Origin: an uncultured Collinsella sp.
GTDB lineage: Bacteria > Actinomycetota > Coriobacteriia > Coriobacteriales > Coriobacteriaceae
NCBI GenBank assembly: GCA_902495525.1
Contig: CABUXL010000007.1
Span: forward strand, 3,360-67,359
DNA length: 64,000 nucleotides
Direction of reading: 5' to 3'
Shown here: one piece after another, positions 37,100-46,331 of the stretch
How the letters are laid out: each line of letters opens with the position of its first letter
Position numbering within the stretch: position 1 is the first letter of the stretch
The notes under the pieces: generated by a model
What the model was told of the DNA's origin: nothing
The model's input: the letters and a program-made list of their open reading frames with translations, nothing else
Database searches by the model: none
Position numbers and translations under genes: made by a program

Positions 37100-40000
37100 C
37101 TAGCGCTTACGGATACCCCAGACTAGGGCTCCGACGCCGGCCATGGCGATGACAAATGCCATAAGCAGAGCGGCAGCCTGTTGGTCACCCGTGGTGGGCA
37201 GGAAACCCTTGACCGTCTTGACGATGTTCGTCACGGTCTTGGGCGTGCCGGGGTCGGGCGTCGGCACGGGCGTCTCGGGCTTCTTGTACGTGTTGTTGAA
37301 CACGATACCCTCGACGCTCTTGTCGCCCTTGGTAAAGGCAACGTTCGCCTTGAGGTTGCCCTCGCCGTCGTCGACCACGTTAACGGTCGCGGTAAAGACG
37401 GACTTGTCGTAGGTCATACCGGCCTCGTCACCCTTGACCTCGCTGACGGTGTAGACGTACGTACCGGGCTCGTCGTACTCGAGCTTGTCGAAGTTGATCT
37501 TGCCGTCGGCATCGTTGGTAACCGTAGACTCGATGTCCTCGCCAACGAGCTTAAAGCTAAACTCGTCCTTCTTGAGCTCGCGTCCCTCGAGCACCTTAAT
37601 GGCGCCGATGGAGACCTGCGTGGGCATGGCGTGATACTTGTTGGTAAAGCCAGCCGACTCGGTGGTTCCCTCGAGCTTGTGCGTCGCGGCCAGCGTACCG
37701 TCGCCGTTGTCGGAGACGGTGGTCACGACGGTGTAGGTCGTGCCGTCATAGGTGACACCCTTGTACAGGCTAAGCGCGTTCGGGCGAGCCTCGCGCAGCG
37801 TGTACGTGTGCGTACCGGGCGCCTCGTAGTGGATCGGGCTCAGCGTAACGTTGCCGTTGGCGTCGTTGGTGCCGCTGGCGACAACCACGCCGTCCTCGAG
37901 CAGTTCAAACGTGAACTCGCCGGTTGCAAGGTCACGTCCGGTCAGACGCTTAACCGTCTTGACCTGATCGGTCACGGAAGAGTCGGTGGGCGCCACGACG
38001 TAGGTGTTGGTGAACGTGAAGTCCGCACCGTCGTCGCCGTTGCGCACGACACTCAGATGTCCGGCGCCGTCGTCAGTCACGGTGTAGGAAACCTTGCGCG
38101 TGGCGTTGGGGTCGTTGGTCACGCCAGGGACGCTACCGGACTCGGTCACCGTATAGGTAAAGGTGTGCGAGCGCGGAGCGGTGGGGGTTGCGGGATCGGA
38201 CTCGTCGTTGGACTCATCGGTCTCGGCAGCGTCGGCGTCAACCTCGGCCTCACCGGTGTTGGCTTCGGCGTCGCTCGATGCGTCGTCAGAAGCATCGGTC
38301 GTCACGCCCAGAGCGCGGTTGAGGTCCTCGAGCGTAAAGTGGATCTTGCCAAAGCCCACGTTGCCAGCCGCGTCGTTGGTTGCGGTCGTGCGCTCGGGCA
38401 TCGGGGCACCAGCCTCGTCGGCGGTCACGGTAAAGGTGAACTTGCCCGTGATGTCAGCCGGGGTCAGGCCCTCGGCAGCTTGGAGCTTCTTAGTGCCGGT
38501 GAGCGCGGCATCGACGGCTTCGGCGCCGTAGACGTTCTCGAACAAGGGCTCGACGCCGCCGTAGTCGACCGTTGCCGTCAGGGTACCGTCACCGTTGTCG
38601 ACGACGATAACCTTAAAGCCAAAGCTCCACGTTGTAGCGGAAACGCCATTCGGCAGCCCGAATAAATCTTCGTAGGCCGTGTAGTTAATGGTCCAGGCAA
38701 GCTTGCCGTCCTTATCGGTACGATAAGCAAGCCCAGCAGCCTCAAGATTAGCAAGCATCTTGGTGTCGTAGTGCAGCGTATCAAAGCTCACGTGCCCGCC
38801 GATATTGGGCTTGAGGTTTTCGTATGCCACAAGCTCACCCTGATAGGCGATGCCGAACCAGAACTCGCCGTCGGCCATCGGGCGGCCGGTCAGAGTCTTG
38901 GTGGCAACGACCTGAGCAGCGGTGCCACCAGGCGTGTTGGTCGTAGCGCTGTAACTGTTGTGGAACGGCACCAGGGCACTCTCGACCTTGTTCTCACCGC
39001 TCTTGTGGACCGTCGTATGCGTACCCTCGGGACCGCCGGAGACGGTCGTCGTGGCGGTAAGCGTACCGGCACCGTCATCGGCGACGGCGATCGTCACGGT
39101 ACGCACGGCGTCGTCGTAGGTGTAACCGGGCTTGCCGTCATTCTTCTCGGCTACGGTGTACGTGAAGGTCTTGCCGGCGTCAGCCTGCGTAAACTTGACC
39201 TCATGGCCAGCCAGGATGTCGATCAGGCCGACCGTTGCCTCTGCCGTCGCAGGGGACTTGAAGTTGTTGGCTCCGGGCAGCAGGCCAAGCGCGTTGGCCG
39301 AGGCCTCGTCGGCAGGCGTCACGGTAAACGTGAACTGACCCTCGGTCATAGGACGTCCGGAGAGGCTCTTGCTGAGCTTGAGGCCGCCGGCCGCGGTGTA
39401 GTTAAGCTCAGTGCGGTACGTGTTGGTGAAGCGTCCGTTTTCCTTCTTGGTGACATTGGCGGTCAGCTTGCCCTCGCCGTCCTCAGTCACGGTCACTTCG
39501 GCGGTCGCGACATGCCCGTCATACGCCATGCCGGCCGCGTTACCCGCGTTCTCGCGGATCTCGTACGTGTAGGTTCCGGCAGCCGTGTAGCGGATCTTGC
39601 CGAACTTGACGGCAGCGATGCCATCCTTCGCATCGTGCTTGTTCACGGTCACGGTTGCAGGATCGGGCAGCGGGGTGCCCTCGGCGGCGGTGATGGTAAA
39701 GCTGAACTCGTCGGAGTCCGTCCAGTCGCGACCGTCGATAGCCTTACTCAGATCAAAGTCGAGCTCTGCGTCGAGCGGGGTCACGCTGTAGGTGTTCTTG
39801 AAGGTCGCAGCCGTGGCGTCCTTCAGGACATGCTCAGCCTTGAGCGTGCCATCGCCCTTGTCGGTAATGGTGGTCTCGATGGTGTACTTGGCGTCGCCGT
39901 ACGTGATGCCCTTGCTGGTGGTTCCGCCGTTGACCTCGCGCAGCGTGTAGGTATGCTTGCCGGCCTCGGTGTACTTCACGGCGTTCATCGTGATGTTGCC

Positions 40001-43000
40001 TTCGGCATTGTTGGTGCCGGTGGCGACGACCTTGGCGTCCTCGCCCTCGCCCTCGACGAGCTCGAAGGAGAACTCGCCGTCCTTGAGGTCGCGCCCGGTC
40101 AGGAACTTGGTCGCGGTGACCTGGTCGGTGACACTGAACTCGCCAGGATTCGGCTTGTAGCTGTTGTTGAACTTCGCCTCGTCGGCTCCATTCAGCTCAT
40201 GCTTTACCACGAGCTCACCCTTGCCGTTGTCGGTGACGGTCGTCTCGATGGTGTAGGTCTTGCCGTCGTAGGTGATGCCGTTGCCGGCGTCGCCCGGGAC
40301 CTCGCGCAGCGTGTAGGTGTGCTTGCCGGCAGCGGTGTACTCGATGGGGCTCATCGTGATCTTGCCGCGGGCGTCGTTCTTGCCGGTGGCGACGACATCG
40401 TTACCCTCGACGAGCTCGAAGGAGAACTCGCCTTCCTTGAGGTCGCGCCCGGTCAGGAACTTGGTCGCGGTGATCTGGTCGGTGACACTGGAGCTCTTGG
40501 GGGCCACCGTGTAGGTATTCTCGAAGATCGCCTCGTCGGCGTTCTGCAGCTTGTGCTCCACGCTAAGGGCGCCGTCGCCGTTGTCCTTGACGATGGTCAC
40601 GATAGTGTACTCAGAGGTGCTGTAGGTAATGCCGTTTTCGGTGGCGCCGGCCTTGGTCTCGCGCAGCATGTAGGTGTGCTCGCCAGCCGCGGTGTAGGTG
40701 ACGGAATCCATCACGATCTTGCCGTCGGCATTGTTGGTGCCGGTGGCGACTACGTTATTGCCCTCGACGAGCTCAAAACGGAACTCGCCGGCCTTGAGGT
40801 CACGGCCGTCCAAGGACTTGATCGCGGTAATCTGGTCGGTGACGCTGGAGCTCTTGGAGCCAGGCTCGTAGGAGTTGGTAAACTTCGCCTCGTCGGCGCC
40901 CTTCAGCTTATGCTCTACGCCGAGCGTGCCGTCGCCGTTGTCCTTGACGACAGTCTCGATGGTGTAGGTCGCGGCATCGTAGGTGATACCACCGACGTTG
41001 CCCCTGACCTCGCGCAGCGTGTAGGTGTGCTTGCCGGGCTTGTCGTAAGTGATTTTGTCCATGACAACCGTGCCGTCAGCGGCGTTCTTGCCGGTGGCGA
41101 CGACCTTGTCGCCCTCGACGAGCTCGAAGGAGAACTCGCCTTCCTTGAGGTCGCGCCCGGTCAGGAACTTGGTCGCCTTGATCCGGTCGGTGACGCTGGA
41201 GTCCGTAGGCGTCAGGTTGTAGGCATTCTTGAACTCGGCAACCTTGGCGTCCTTCAGGACATGCTCGGCCTTGAGGGTGCCGTCGCCGTTATCGGTGATG
41301 GTGGTCACGATGGTATAGGTCTTGCCGTCGTAAGATATACCGTTGCTGGCGGTTCCGCCGTTGACCTCGCGCAACGTGTAGGTGTGCTCGCCAGCCTCGG
41401 TGTACTCGATGGCAGTCATCGCGATCTTGCCGTCGGCGGCGTTAGTGCCGGTGGCGACGACCTTGTCGCCCTCGACGAGCTCAAAGGAGAACTCGCCGGC
41501 CTTGACGTCGCGCCCAGTCAGGGACTTGGTCGCGGCGATCTTATCGGTGACGCTGAAGCTCTTGGGGGTCAGATTGTAAGCGTTCTTGAACTCGATGCTC
41601 TTAACGTCCTCGGCACCCTTCAGCTTATGCGTAGCCACCAGCTGGCCCTTACCGTTATCGCTGATGATCGTCACGATGGTGTAGACGTTTTCGTCGTAGG
41701 TGATGCCACCAGCGTTGCCCTTGACCTCGCGCAACGTGTAGGTGTGCTGACCGATCTCGGTGTACTCGATGGGGCTGAACGCAACATTGCCGTTAGCGTC
41801 ATTCTTTACAGTCTCGATAAGCTCCGAGCCCTCGCCCTTAACCTCGTGCAGCTCAAAGCTGAACTCGTCTGCCTCGAGGTCGCGGCCGGTCAGGGACTTG
41901 GTCGCCTTGATCTGGTCGGTAACACTGGACTCAACATGATCCGCAGCATAGGTGTTCTTGAACTCAGTCTCGCCCGAGGTCTTCGTCGCAGAAGCCTCAA
42001 GCTTGCCCTTCTCATTGGGCTTCACTGTCACGGTAAACTCTGCAACGTTGTCGCTGTAGGCGATGCCGTCGACCGTGGTCCCGGCATGCTTCTCGCTAAC
42101 CTTGTAGACATACGTGCCCGGCTTGTCATAGGCAATCTCGCCGAAGCTAATGCCCGCATGGCCCTTTGTTGCAACCGCAATCTTGGACTCAGGCATCGGG
42201 GCGTTGCCCTCGGACGTCAGGCCAAACTCAAACTTGTCCTCATTCGTCCAGTCGCGTCCCTCGAGCACCTTGACCAGGCCAAAGTCGGCAGTTGTCAACG
42301 TTGTCGGCTTGGTATTGAGCGTAAAGTTAATCTTGCCGTTATTGCCCAGATAGACATTGACCTTCGTCGCGCCGGAAACAACCTTCGTGTTGTTCCACTG
42401 GGGATTGATTACGTCGCGTGCGGTGTCAGTCGGGTTTCCGCCAACACGTTCCTTGGTGGTGTGGAGCTGATTGATAAAGGCGAGGCGCGCGGTACCAGCC
42501 TTAATCGACCAGTGATCGACGTCCTTTACCAAAGCGCCTTCAAAGCTTTCGAGCTCGCTTCCCTTAACCGGGATCGAAACGGAATCATCGTACGGCGCGC
42601 CCGACGAGTTCTGCGCCATAAACTCATCTTTGTACCAATAGGTCTTAGAGCCCGAAGGCTTTTCCGTTGCAAGCTTGGTGCAAGCTGCGTCCGTATAGAC
42701 GGGCGTTAGCTTTTGGAAGTAGTAGTAGCTGTTCGTAGCAGCAGGCTCAAAGCTCGCGACCGTATCGCCCGCATCGTCGCCGGTCCACTTGTTGGCGTAG
42801 AAGCTAACGGTATTGGAATCAGCGTCCTTGTGCTCATTGATGTAATCCCGCAGTCCCGGTACGTCATTGGGAGTAAACAGGTTTTTGCGTGCAACAGCCT
42901 TTACACTCGATGCATATGCAACGCGGATAGGCGAGATGGCATCCGTGGAGTCAACCACGAACGTGCCCGCTGACTCGTCAACGATAAAACGGCGCAGCGG

Positions 43001-44398
43001 AATGAGCGATGCAGGGACCTTGACTGTCACGATGTCACCGCGCTGGGGGTTTTTCTCGTCCGCACGGTCGACCGTGATCACCAGGTGAGCGAGCTCGCCA
43101 TCAAACGTATAGGTATCGATATTGCCATCGGTCGACTTGGTGGCGGCGCCATAGGTCCTGCCGTTGTACTCGGCACCGGTAAACCCGTCGACCTGCATGA
43201 AGGCGCCCAGCTCGTCCTCGAATGTGATGTAACCGGAACCGTTGGGATTGTTGCCCTCGACCTTGGTCGGGAAACCCTTGCCCGACGTAATGGCACTCGA
43301 GATGTCCTTAAAGACCTGATCAAGCTCGGCGGCGTTGGTCGCCGACTTGTAGTAGCTGGCACCGGCAACGGGGTTGCCAAAATTGACATTCCACTTCTTA
43401 GTTCCAAGAAAGCCATAGCTTATGGACGATGTGGCATCCGGATAGTTACTCGACACGGCATGCATGAACTTGTTCTTATTGCTCGTGTCGTTGCTTGTTG
43501 GATCGTCGTCCGGCTTCGCACCGTTGAAGATACCGATGGTATAAATGGTCGCCCCGCCGCTCTTTATGGTCTTGGCGGTATTGATGGCGTCCTTAGCAAC
43601 CTCGGCCTCAAAACCATTAGAACTCGTAGGAGAGCCATCGGTGAAGAACACGACGATCTTCTGGGCGCCCTCGCGCTCAGAGGTGATTCCCTGGGCCAGC
43701 TGCATACCGAAATCAGCCTGCGTGGCGCCGTTAGGCTTGATGGAGTTGACCGTTTCCTTAAGGCTCGTTGCGTCATCACCGACACACGGCGTCAGGGGCT
43801 TCATGGTCTGCGAGTGGTTGCACTTGTTTCCATTATTATCGCGATACGTATCGTTGCCGATTTCATCCTTCTTCTTGCCTGCGAACTTAACAATGGCGAC
43901 CTTGTGCTGTTTTTCCGCGTCCTCAATGCCCTTGTTTTGCTCGGCAATGGTGTCGATAAAGTGGTTGGCAGCATTCTTGAGCGCAACGATACGCTTGGTA
44001 GAATCTCCACCACCCATAGAATCATCCATTGAGCCAGAGGCATCGAGCACCATTACGATGTCGAGCGGCTTGGAAACCAGCGACGTTGTATCGGATGTCG
44101 AAGACATCGCCGAAAGCGTGGTCAAAAAGTCCGATTTCCCGTCATCGATTGCTTGGACCGTCTTATCCGTCCAAATTCGGCCGACGTTTTGCGTCGTGAC
44201 CTTGCTGCCGTCATAGCCGCCCGCCCAGAACTTCCAATGGTTGCTGGTGTCGTGATCGACTATCTTTGTCGCTTCCGGTCCGTCCATACCGGTGCTGGAC
44301 CTGGCGTTGGCCTCGGGCAGCATGGCGAATGCTGCGGCTGGCAACACCAGCACTACGGCCAGTATCACCGCCAAGAGACCCCTCGTGTACTTACCCAT
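37100..44398 (-). CDS. Giant LPXTG-anchored adhesin: VWA domain plus 13 pilin-type isopeptide repeats
   Basis: The protein has 2432 residues. A signal peptide (about 1-32) is followed by a von Willebrand A domain whose metal-site motif DASGS is at 119-123. After a linker with a second beta region come about thirteen repeats of roughly 90-120 residues of the Spy0128/FctA type (pattern TKxLTGRDLKxGEFSFELVEG ... YTxAGxHTYTLRE ... F.NxY), which normally form internal Lys-Asn isopeptide bonds. The end has LPTTG, a membrane helix and RKR, so sortase attaches it to the wall. Repeats 3-7 are the most alike. Some others are degenerate or carry inserts, one with an Asp/Glu/Ser-rich loop. The start has GAAGGGA upstream. 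Probable role: surface adhesion. No sortase gene lies next to it. Confidence 0.93.
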   Translation of the reverse strand: MGKYTRGLLAVILAVVLVLPAAAFAMLPEANARSSTGMDGPEATKIVDHDTSNHWKFWAGGYDGSKVTTQNVGRIWTDKTVQAIDDGKSDFLTTLSAMSSTSDTTSLVSKPLDIVMVLDASGSMDDSMGGGDSTKRIVALKNAANHFIDTIAEQNKGIEDAEKQHKVAIVKFAGKKKDEIGNDTYRDNNGNKCNHSQTMKPLTPCVGDDATSLKETVNSIKPNGATQADFGMQLAQGITSEREGAQKIVVFFTDGSPTSSNGFEAEVAKDAINTAKTIKSGGATIYTIGIFNGAKPDDDPTSNDTSNKNKFMHAVSSNYPDATSSISYGFLGTKKWNVNFGNPVAGASYYKSATNAAELDQVFKDISSAITSGKGFPTKVEGNNPNGSGYITFEDELGAFMQVDGFTGAEYNGRTYGAATKSTDGNIDTYTFDGELAHLVITVDRADEKNPQRGDIVTVKVPASLIPLRRFIVDESAGTFVVDSTDAISPIRVAYASSVKAVARKNLFTPNDVPGLRDYINEHKDADSNTVSFYANKWTGDDAGDTVASFEPAATNSYYYFQKLTPVYTDAACTKLATEKPSGSKTYWYKDEFMAQNSSGAPYDDSVSIPVKGSELESFEGALVKDVDHWSIKAGTARLAFINQLHTTKERVGGNPTDTARDVINPQWNNTKVVSGATKVNVYLGNNGKINFTLNTKPTTLTTADFGLVKVLEGRDWTNEDKFEFGLTSEGNAPMPESKIAVATKGHAGISFGEIAYDKPGTYVYKVSEKHAGTTVDGIAYSDNVAEFTVTVKPNEKGKLEASATKTSGETEFKNTYAADHVESSVTDQIKATKSLTGRDLEADEFSFELHEVKGEGSELIETVKNDANGNVAFSPIEYTEIGQHTYTLREVKGNAGGITYDENVYTIVTIISDNGKGQLVATHKLKGAEDVKSIEFKNAYNLTPKSFSVTDKIAATKSLTGRDVKAGEFSFELVEGDKVVATGTNAADGKIAMTAIEYTEAGEHTYTLREVNGGTASNGISYDGKTYTIVTTITDNGDGTLKAEHVLKDAKVAEFKNAYNLTPTDSSVTDRIKATKFLTGRDLKEGEFSFELVEGDKVVATGKNAADGTVVMDKITYDKPGKHTYTLREVRGNVGGITYDAATYTIETVVKDNGDGTLGVEHKLKGADEAKFTNSYEPGSKSSSVTDQITAIKSLDGRDLKAGEFRFELVEGNNVVATGTNNADGKIVMDSVTYTAAGEHTYMLRETKAGATENGITYSTSEYTIVTIVKDNGDGALSVEHKLQNADEAIFENTYTVAPKSSSVTDQITATKFLTGRDLKEGEFSFELVEGNDVVATGKNDARGKITMSPIEYTAAGKHTYTLREVPGDAGNGITYDGKTYTIETTVTDNGKGELVVKHELNGADEAKFNNSYKPNPGEFSVTDQVTATKFLTGRDLKDGEFSFELVEGEGEDAKVVATGTNNAEGNITMNAVKYTEAGKHTYTLREVNGGTTSKGITYGDAKYTIETTITDKGDGTLKAEHVLKDATAATFKNTYSVTPLDAELDFDLSKAIDGRDWTDSDEFSFTITAAEGTPLPDPATVTVNKHDAKDGIAAVKFGKIRYTAAGTYTYEIRENAGNAAGMAYDGHVATAEVTVTEDGEGKLTANVTKKENGRFTNTYRTELNYTAAGGLKLSKSLSGRPMTEGQFTFTVTPADEASANALGLLPGANNFKSPATAEATVGLIDILAGHEVKFTQADAGKTFTYTVAEKNDGKPGYTYDDAVRTVTIAVADDGAGTLTATTTVSGGPEGTHTTVHKSGENKVESALVPFHNSYSATTNTPGGTAAQVVATKTLTGRPMADGEFWFGIAYQGELVAYENLKPNIGGHVSFDTLHYDTKMLANLEAAGLAYRTDKDGKLAWTINYTAYEDLFGLPNGVSATTWSFGFKVIVVDNGDGTLTATVDYGGVEPLFENVYGAEAVDAALTGTKKLQAAEGLTPADITGKFTFTVTADEAGAPMPERTTATNDAAGNVGFGKIHFTLEDLNRALGVTTDASDDASSDAEANTGEAEVDADAAETDESNDESDPATPTAPRSHTFTYTVTESGSVPGVTNDPNATRKVSYTVTDDGAGHLSVVRNGDDGADFTFTNTYVVAPTDSSVTDQVKTVKRLTGRDLATGEFTFELLEDGVVVASGTNDANGNVTLSPIHYEAPGTHTYTLREARPNALSLYKGVTYDGTTYTVVTTVSDNGDGTLAATHKLEGTTESAGFTNKYHAMPTQVSIGAIKVLEGRELKKDEFSFKLVGEDIESTVTNDADGKINFDKLEYDEPGTYVYTVSEVKGDEAGMTYDKSVFTATVNVVDDGEGNLKANVAFTKGDKSVEGIVFNNTYKKPETPVPTPDPGTPKTVTNIVKTVKGFLPTTGDQQAAALLMAFVIAMAGVGALVWGIRKR

Positions 44399-44450
44399 CG
44401 CGTCTCCCTTCTCGCAGGCTCAGACCTAGCATCAGCCTAAAGTTACGGAA

Positions 44451-44531
44451 TGAGACACAATTTGAGCAGGTGACACATGTTCCAGATTCGATTTTGGGCG
44501 TGAGACAAATGTCTCACCATAGTTGAGACAC
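44451..44531. promoter_or_regulatory. TGAGACA motif cluster upstream of the adhesin gene
   Basis: TGAGACAC occurs at 44451-44458 and 44524-44531, and TGACACAT at 44471-44478. A perfect palindrome, GTGAGAC AAAT GTCTCAC, lies at 44500-44517. All are within 135 bp of the adhesin start. They look like operator sites for a dimeric regulator; the regulator is unknown. Confidence 0.5.
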
Positions 44532-44639
44532 GAGGGTTTTCGCAGGAAAACGGATGCGACTCAAGATCGACGGGACAAAAGGGCCCGTTTTCCTCCGTCC
44601 ACGGAAGATCAAAGGCTGTTACGGATATGGTGCCATTTC

Positions 44640-44790
44640 AAAACTATGCCGGATTACGGGGCTAAAGTCGGAGTCCTCATCCATACAGCCTTTTTTTGAA
44701 AAACGGCAGGCTATCTACCTGCGGTTTTGTTTTTCGATTTTCTGTATGGTTGGGGATTCGCAATCCAGCCCCGTAATCCGGCATAGTTTT
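44640..44790. repeat. 151-bp nested palindromic element, copy 3
   Basis: Outer 23-bp arms (44640-44662 with 44768-44790) match copy 1 except that a T/A pair is swapped to A/T in both arms, keeping the stem intact. The inner CCATACAG/CTGTATGG stem and the TCTACCTGCGGTTTTG core are also present. With the motif cluster and the terminator it fills the gap 44399-44888. A CGTTTTCCTCCGTCC stretch before it (44586) also precedes copy 2 (36771). Confidence 0.8.
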
Positions 44791-44822
44791 GTTCGTGGCA
44801 GCCCAACCGCGCGTTTAAGCGC

Positions 44823-44856
44823 GGGGCCGGTGGGGCATTTTTGCCCCACCGGCCCC
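44823..44856 (-). terminator. Terminator of the ech operon
   Basis: GGGGCCGGTGGGGCA pairs perfectly with its complement over 15 bp around a 4-nt loop, 33 bp past the stop of the last ech gene. Confidence 0.75.
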
Positions 44857-44888
44857 TATTCCAGCGCTATACCAGCCCCATCCCAACG

Positions 44889-45230
44889 CTATTCCGGCTT
44901 GGTTTCTACTGTGGGAGTCTTGTCCGCCGCGACTGGAGTGCGCGCGGTGTCCATGCTCAGGCAGTGTTTAGGACAGCTTTCGATGCACTCGCCGCACACC
45001 ACACAGGCATACGGGTCGATCGACCACGTTCCGCCCTTGCGATCGACCGCGAGTGCGCCCGCCGGGCAGCGGCGCGCGCACATGCCACAGCAGATGCACA
45101 CGTTCATGTCGTTAACGATATGCCCGCGCAGGCGCTCGGGTGCCGCGAGCTTCTCCTGCGGATAGCACACCGTTACCGGCTGCTTGACCATAGAGCCCAA
45201 GGCCGTCTTGGCAAATGTCAGTAAACTCAT
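44889..45230 (-). CDS. echF: Ech hydrogenase ferredoxin-type subunit EchF
   Basis: The 113-residue protein has two complete [4Fe-4S] motifs, CICCGMCARRCP (about 45-56) and CVVCGECIESCP (about 76-87). It resembles NuoI/EchF and would pass electrons between ferredoxin and the hydrogenase module. It is the last gene of a five-gene minus-strand operon in the standard ech order, 7 bp after the large-subunit gene. The C-terminal tail is Thr/Pro-rich and probably disordered. Confidence 0.87.
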   Translation of the reverse strand: MSLLTFAKTALGSMVKQPVTVCYPQEKLAAPERLRGHIVNDMNVCICCGMCARRCPAGALAVDRKGGTWSIDPYACVVCGECIESCPKHCLSMDTARTPVAADKTPTVETKPE

Positions 45231-45237
45231 GCCGCGC

Positions 45238-46326
45238 CTACCTTTCCGTGCAGCTAATGCAGGGGTCGATGGTCAGGATAATCATGGGCACGTTAGCAAG
45301 GAGCACGCCCTGCAGCGCATGCGTCAGACCCGCCAGGTTCTGCGACGTCGGCGTGCGCACGCGGAAACGGTCCAGGTTCTTGGTGCCGTTACCGCGCACA
45401 TAGTAATATGCCTCGCCGCGCGGCTGTTCAATCACAACCTCGCCGCGCGCGCCGTCGGCCGGCGTGAGCTTGGTACGCCCGCCGATACCGTCGTGCGGAA
45501 TCTTGCCGACAAGCTCCTTGATAATGTCCATGGCCTGCGTAACCTCGGCACAACGCACCTGGCAGCGGGCATAACAGTCGCCATCGGTGGCAACAATCGG
45601 CTCAAACGCAGCCAAGTCCGCATAGGCACCGTCACCGAACATGCGCACGTCATAATCCACGCCCGAGGCGCGACCGAACGGGCCGACCATCGACAGATCC
45701 AGCGCGTCCTTCTTGCTGATCACGCCCACGCTATGCAGGCGCTCGCCGCAGCTATTGTCGTCCAAAAATGTATGCACCACGGCCTCGTAGTCAGGGCGCA
45801 TAGCGTCGAGCGTCTGGACAATACCCGCCAGCTCGGAATCCTCAATGTCGTGTTTAAGGCCGCCAATCTCGTTAATCGACAGAATCACGCGACCGCCGCA
45901 AGTGCTCTCAAAGATCTTGAGAATCTGCTCGCGCAGCGTCCACGAACGATAGAACAGCGCCTCAAAGCCAAAGGCATCGGCGAGCAGGCCCAGCCACAGC
46001 AGGTGCGAGTGAATGCGCGAAAGCTCATGCAGAATGGTGCGGATATACTGCACGCGACCAGGCACCTCGATGCCGAGCATGCGCTCGCAGGCGCTGGCGT
46101 AGCCACAGCTATGGCCCACGGCGCAGATGCCGCAGATGCGCTCGGCGATGTAGCCAAACTGATGCATATCGCGCTTTTCGGTGAGCTTCTCGAGTCCGCG
46201 GTGCACAAAGCCGATCTGCGGAATTGCTTCGATGACGCGGTCGTCCTCGATCACTAGGTCCAGATGAAGCGGCTCGGGCAGCACCGGGTGCTGCGGGCCA
46301 AACGGAATTACGGAGCGATGAGCCAT
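45238..46326 (-). CDS. echE: Ech-type [NiFe] hydrogenase large subunit EchE
   Basis: A 362-residue catalytic subunit related to NuoD. Both nickel-binding pairs are present: RICGICAVGHS (Cys-65, Cys-68) and the C-terminal DPCISCTER (about 354-362), so it is a real hydrogenase subunit and not a complex I protein. It ends soon after the last Cys, so little or no C-terminal peptide needs to be cleaved. It reduces protons with ferredoxin electrons, or the reverse, coupled to ion movement. The next gene begins 7 bp later. Hydrogenase maturation genes are not in the window. Confidence 0.9.
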   Translation of the reverse strand: MAHRSVIPFGPQHPVLPEPLHLDLVIEDDRVIEAIPQIGFVHRGLEKLTEKRDMHQFGYIAERICGICAVGHSCGYASACERMLGIEVPGRVQYIRTILHELSRIHSHLLWLGLLADAFGFEALFYRSWTLREQILKIFESTCGGRVILSINEIGGLKHDIEDSELAGIVQTLDAMRPDYEAVVHTFLDDNSCGERLHSVGVISKKDALDLSMVGPFGRASGVDYDVRMFGDGAYADLAAFEPIVATDGDCYARCQVRCAEVTQAMDIIKELVGKIPHDGIGGRTKLTPADGARGEVVIEQPRGEAYYYVRGNGTKNLDRFRVRTPTSQNLAGLTHALQGVLLANVPMIILTIDPCISCTER

Positions 46327-46331
46327 GGACC

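Noticed and set aside
38771..42709. Plus-strand open frame of 1312 codons inside the adhesin gene
   Set aside because: It is antisense to the adhesin gene and results from the repeated, GC-biased codons; it has no signal, motif or ribosome site of its own.
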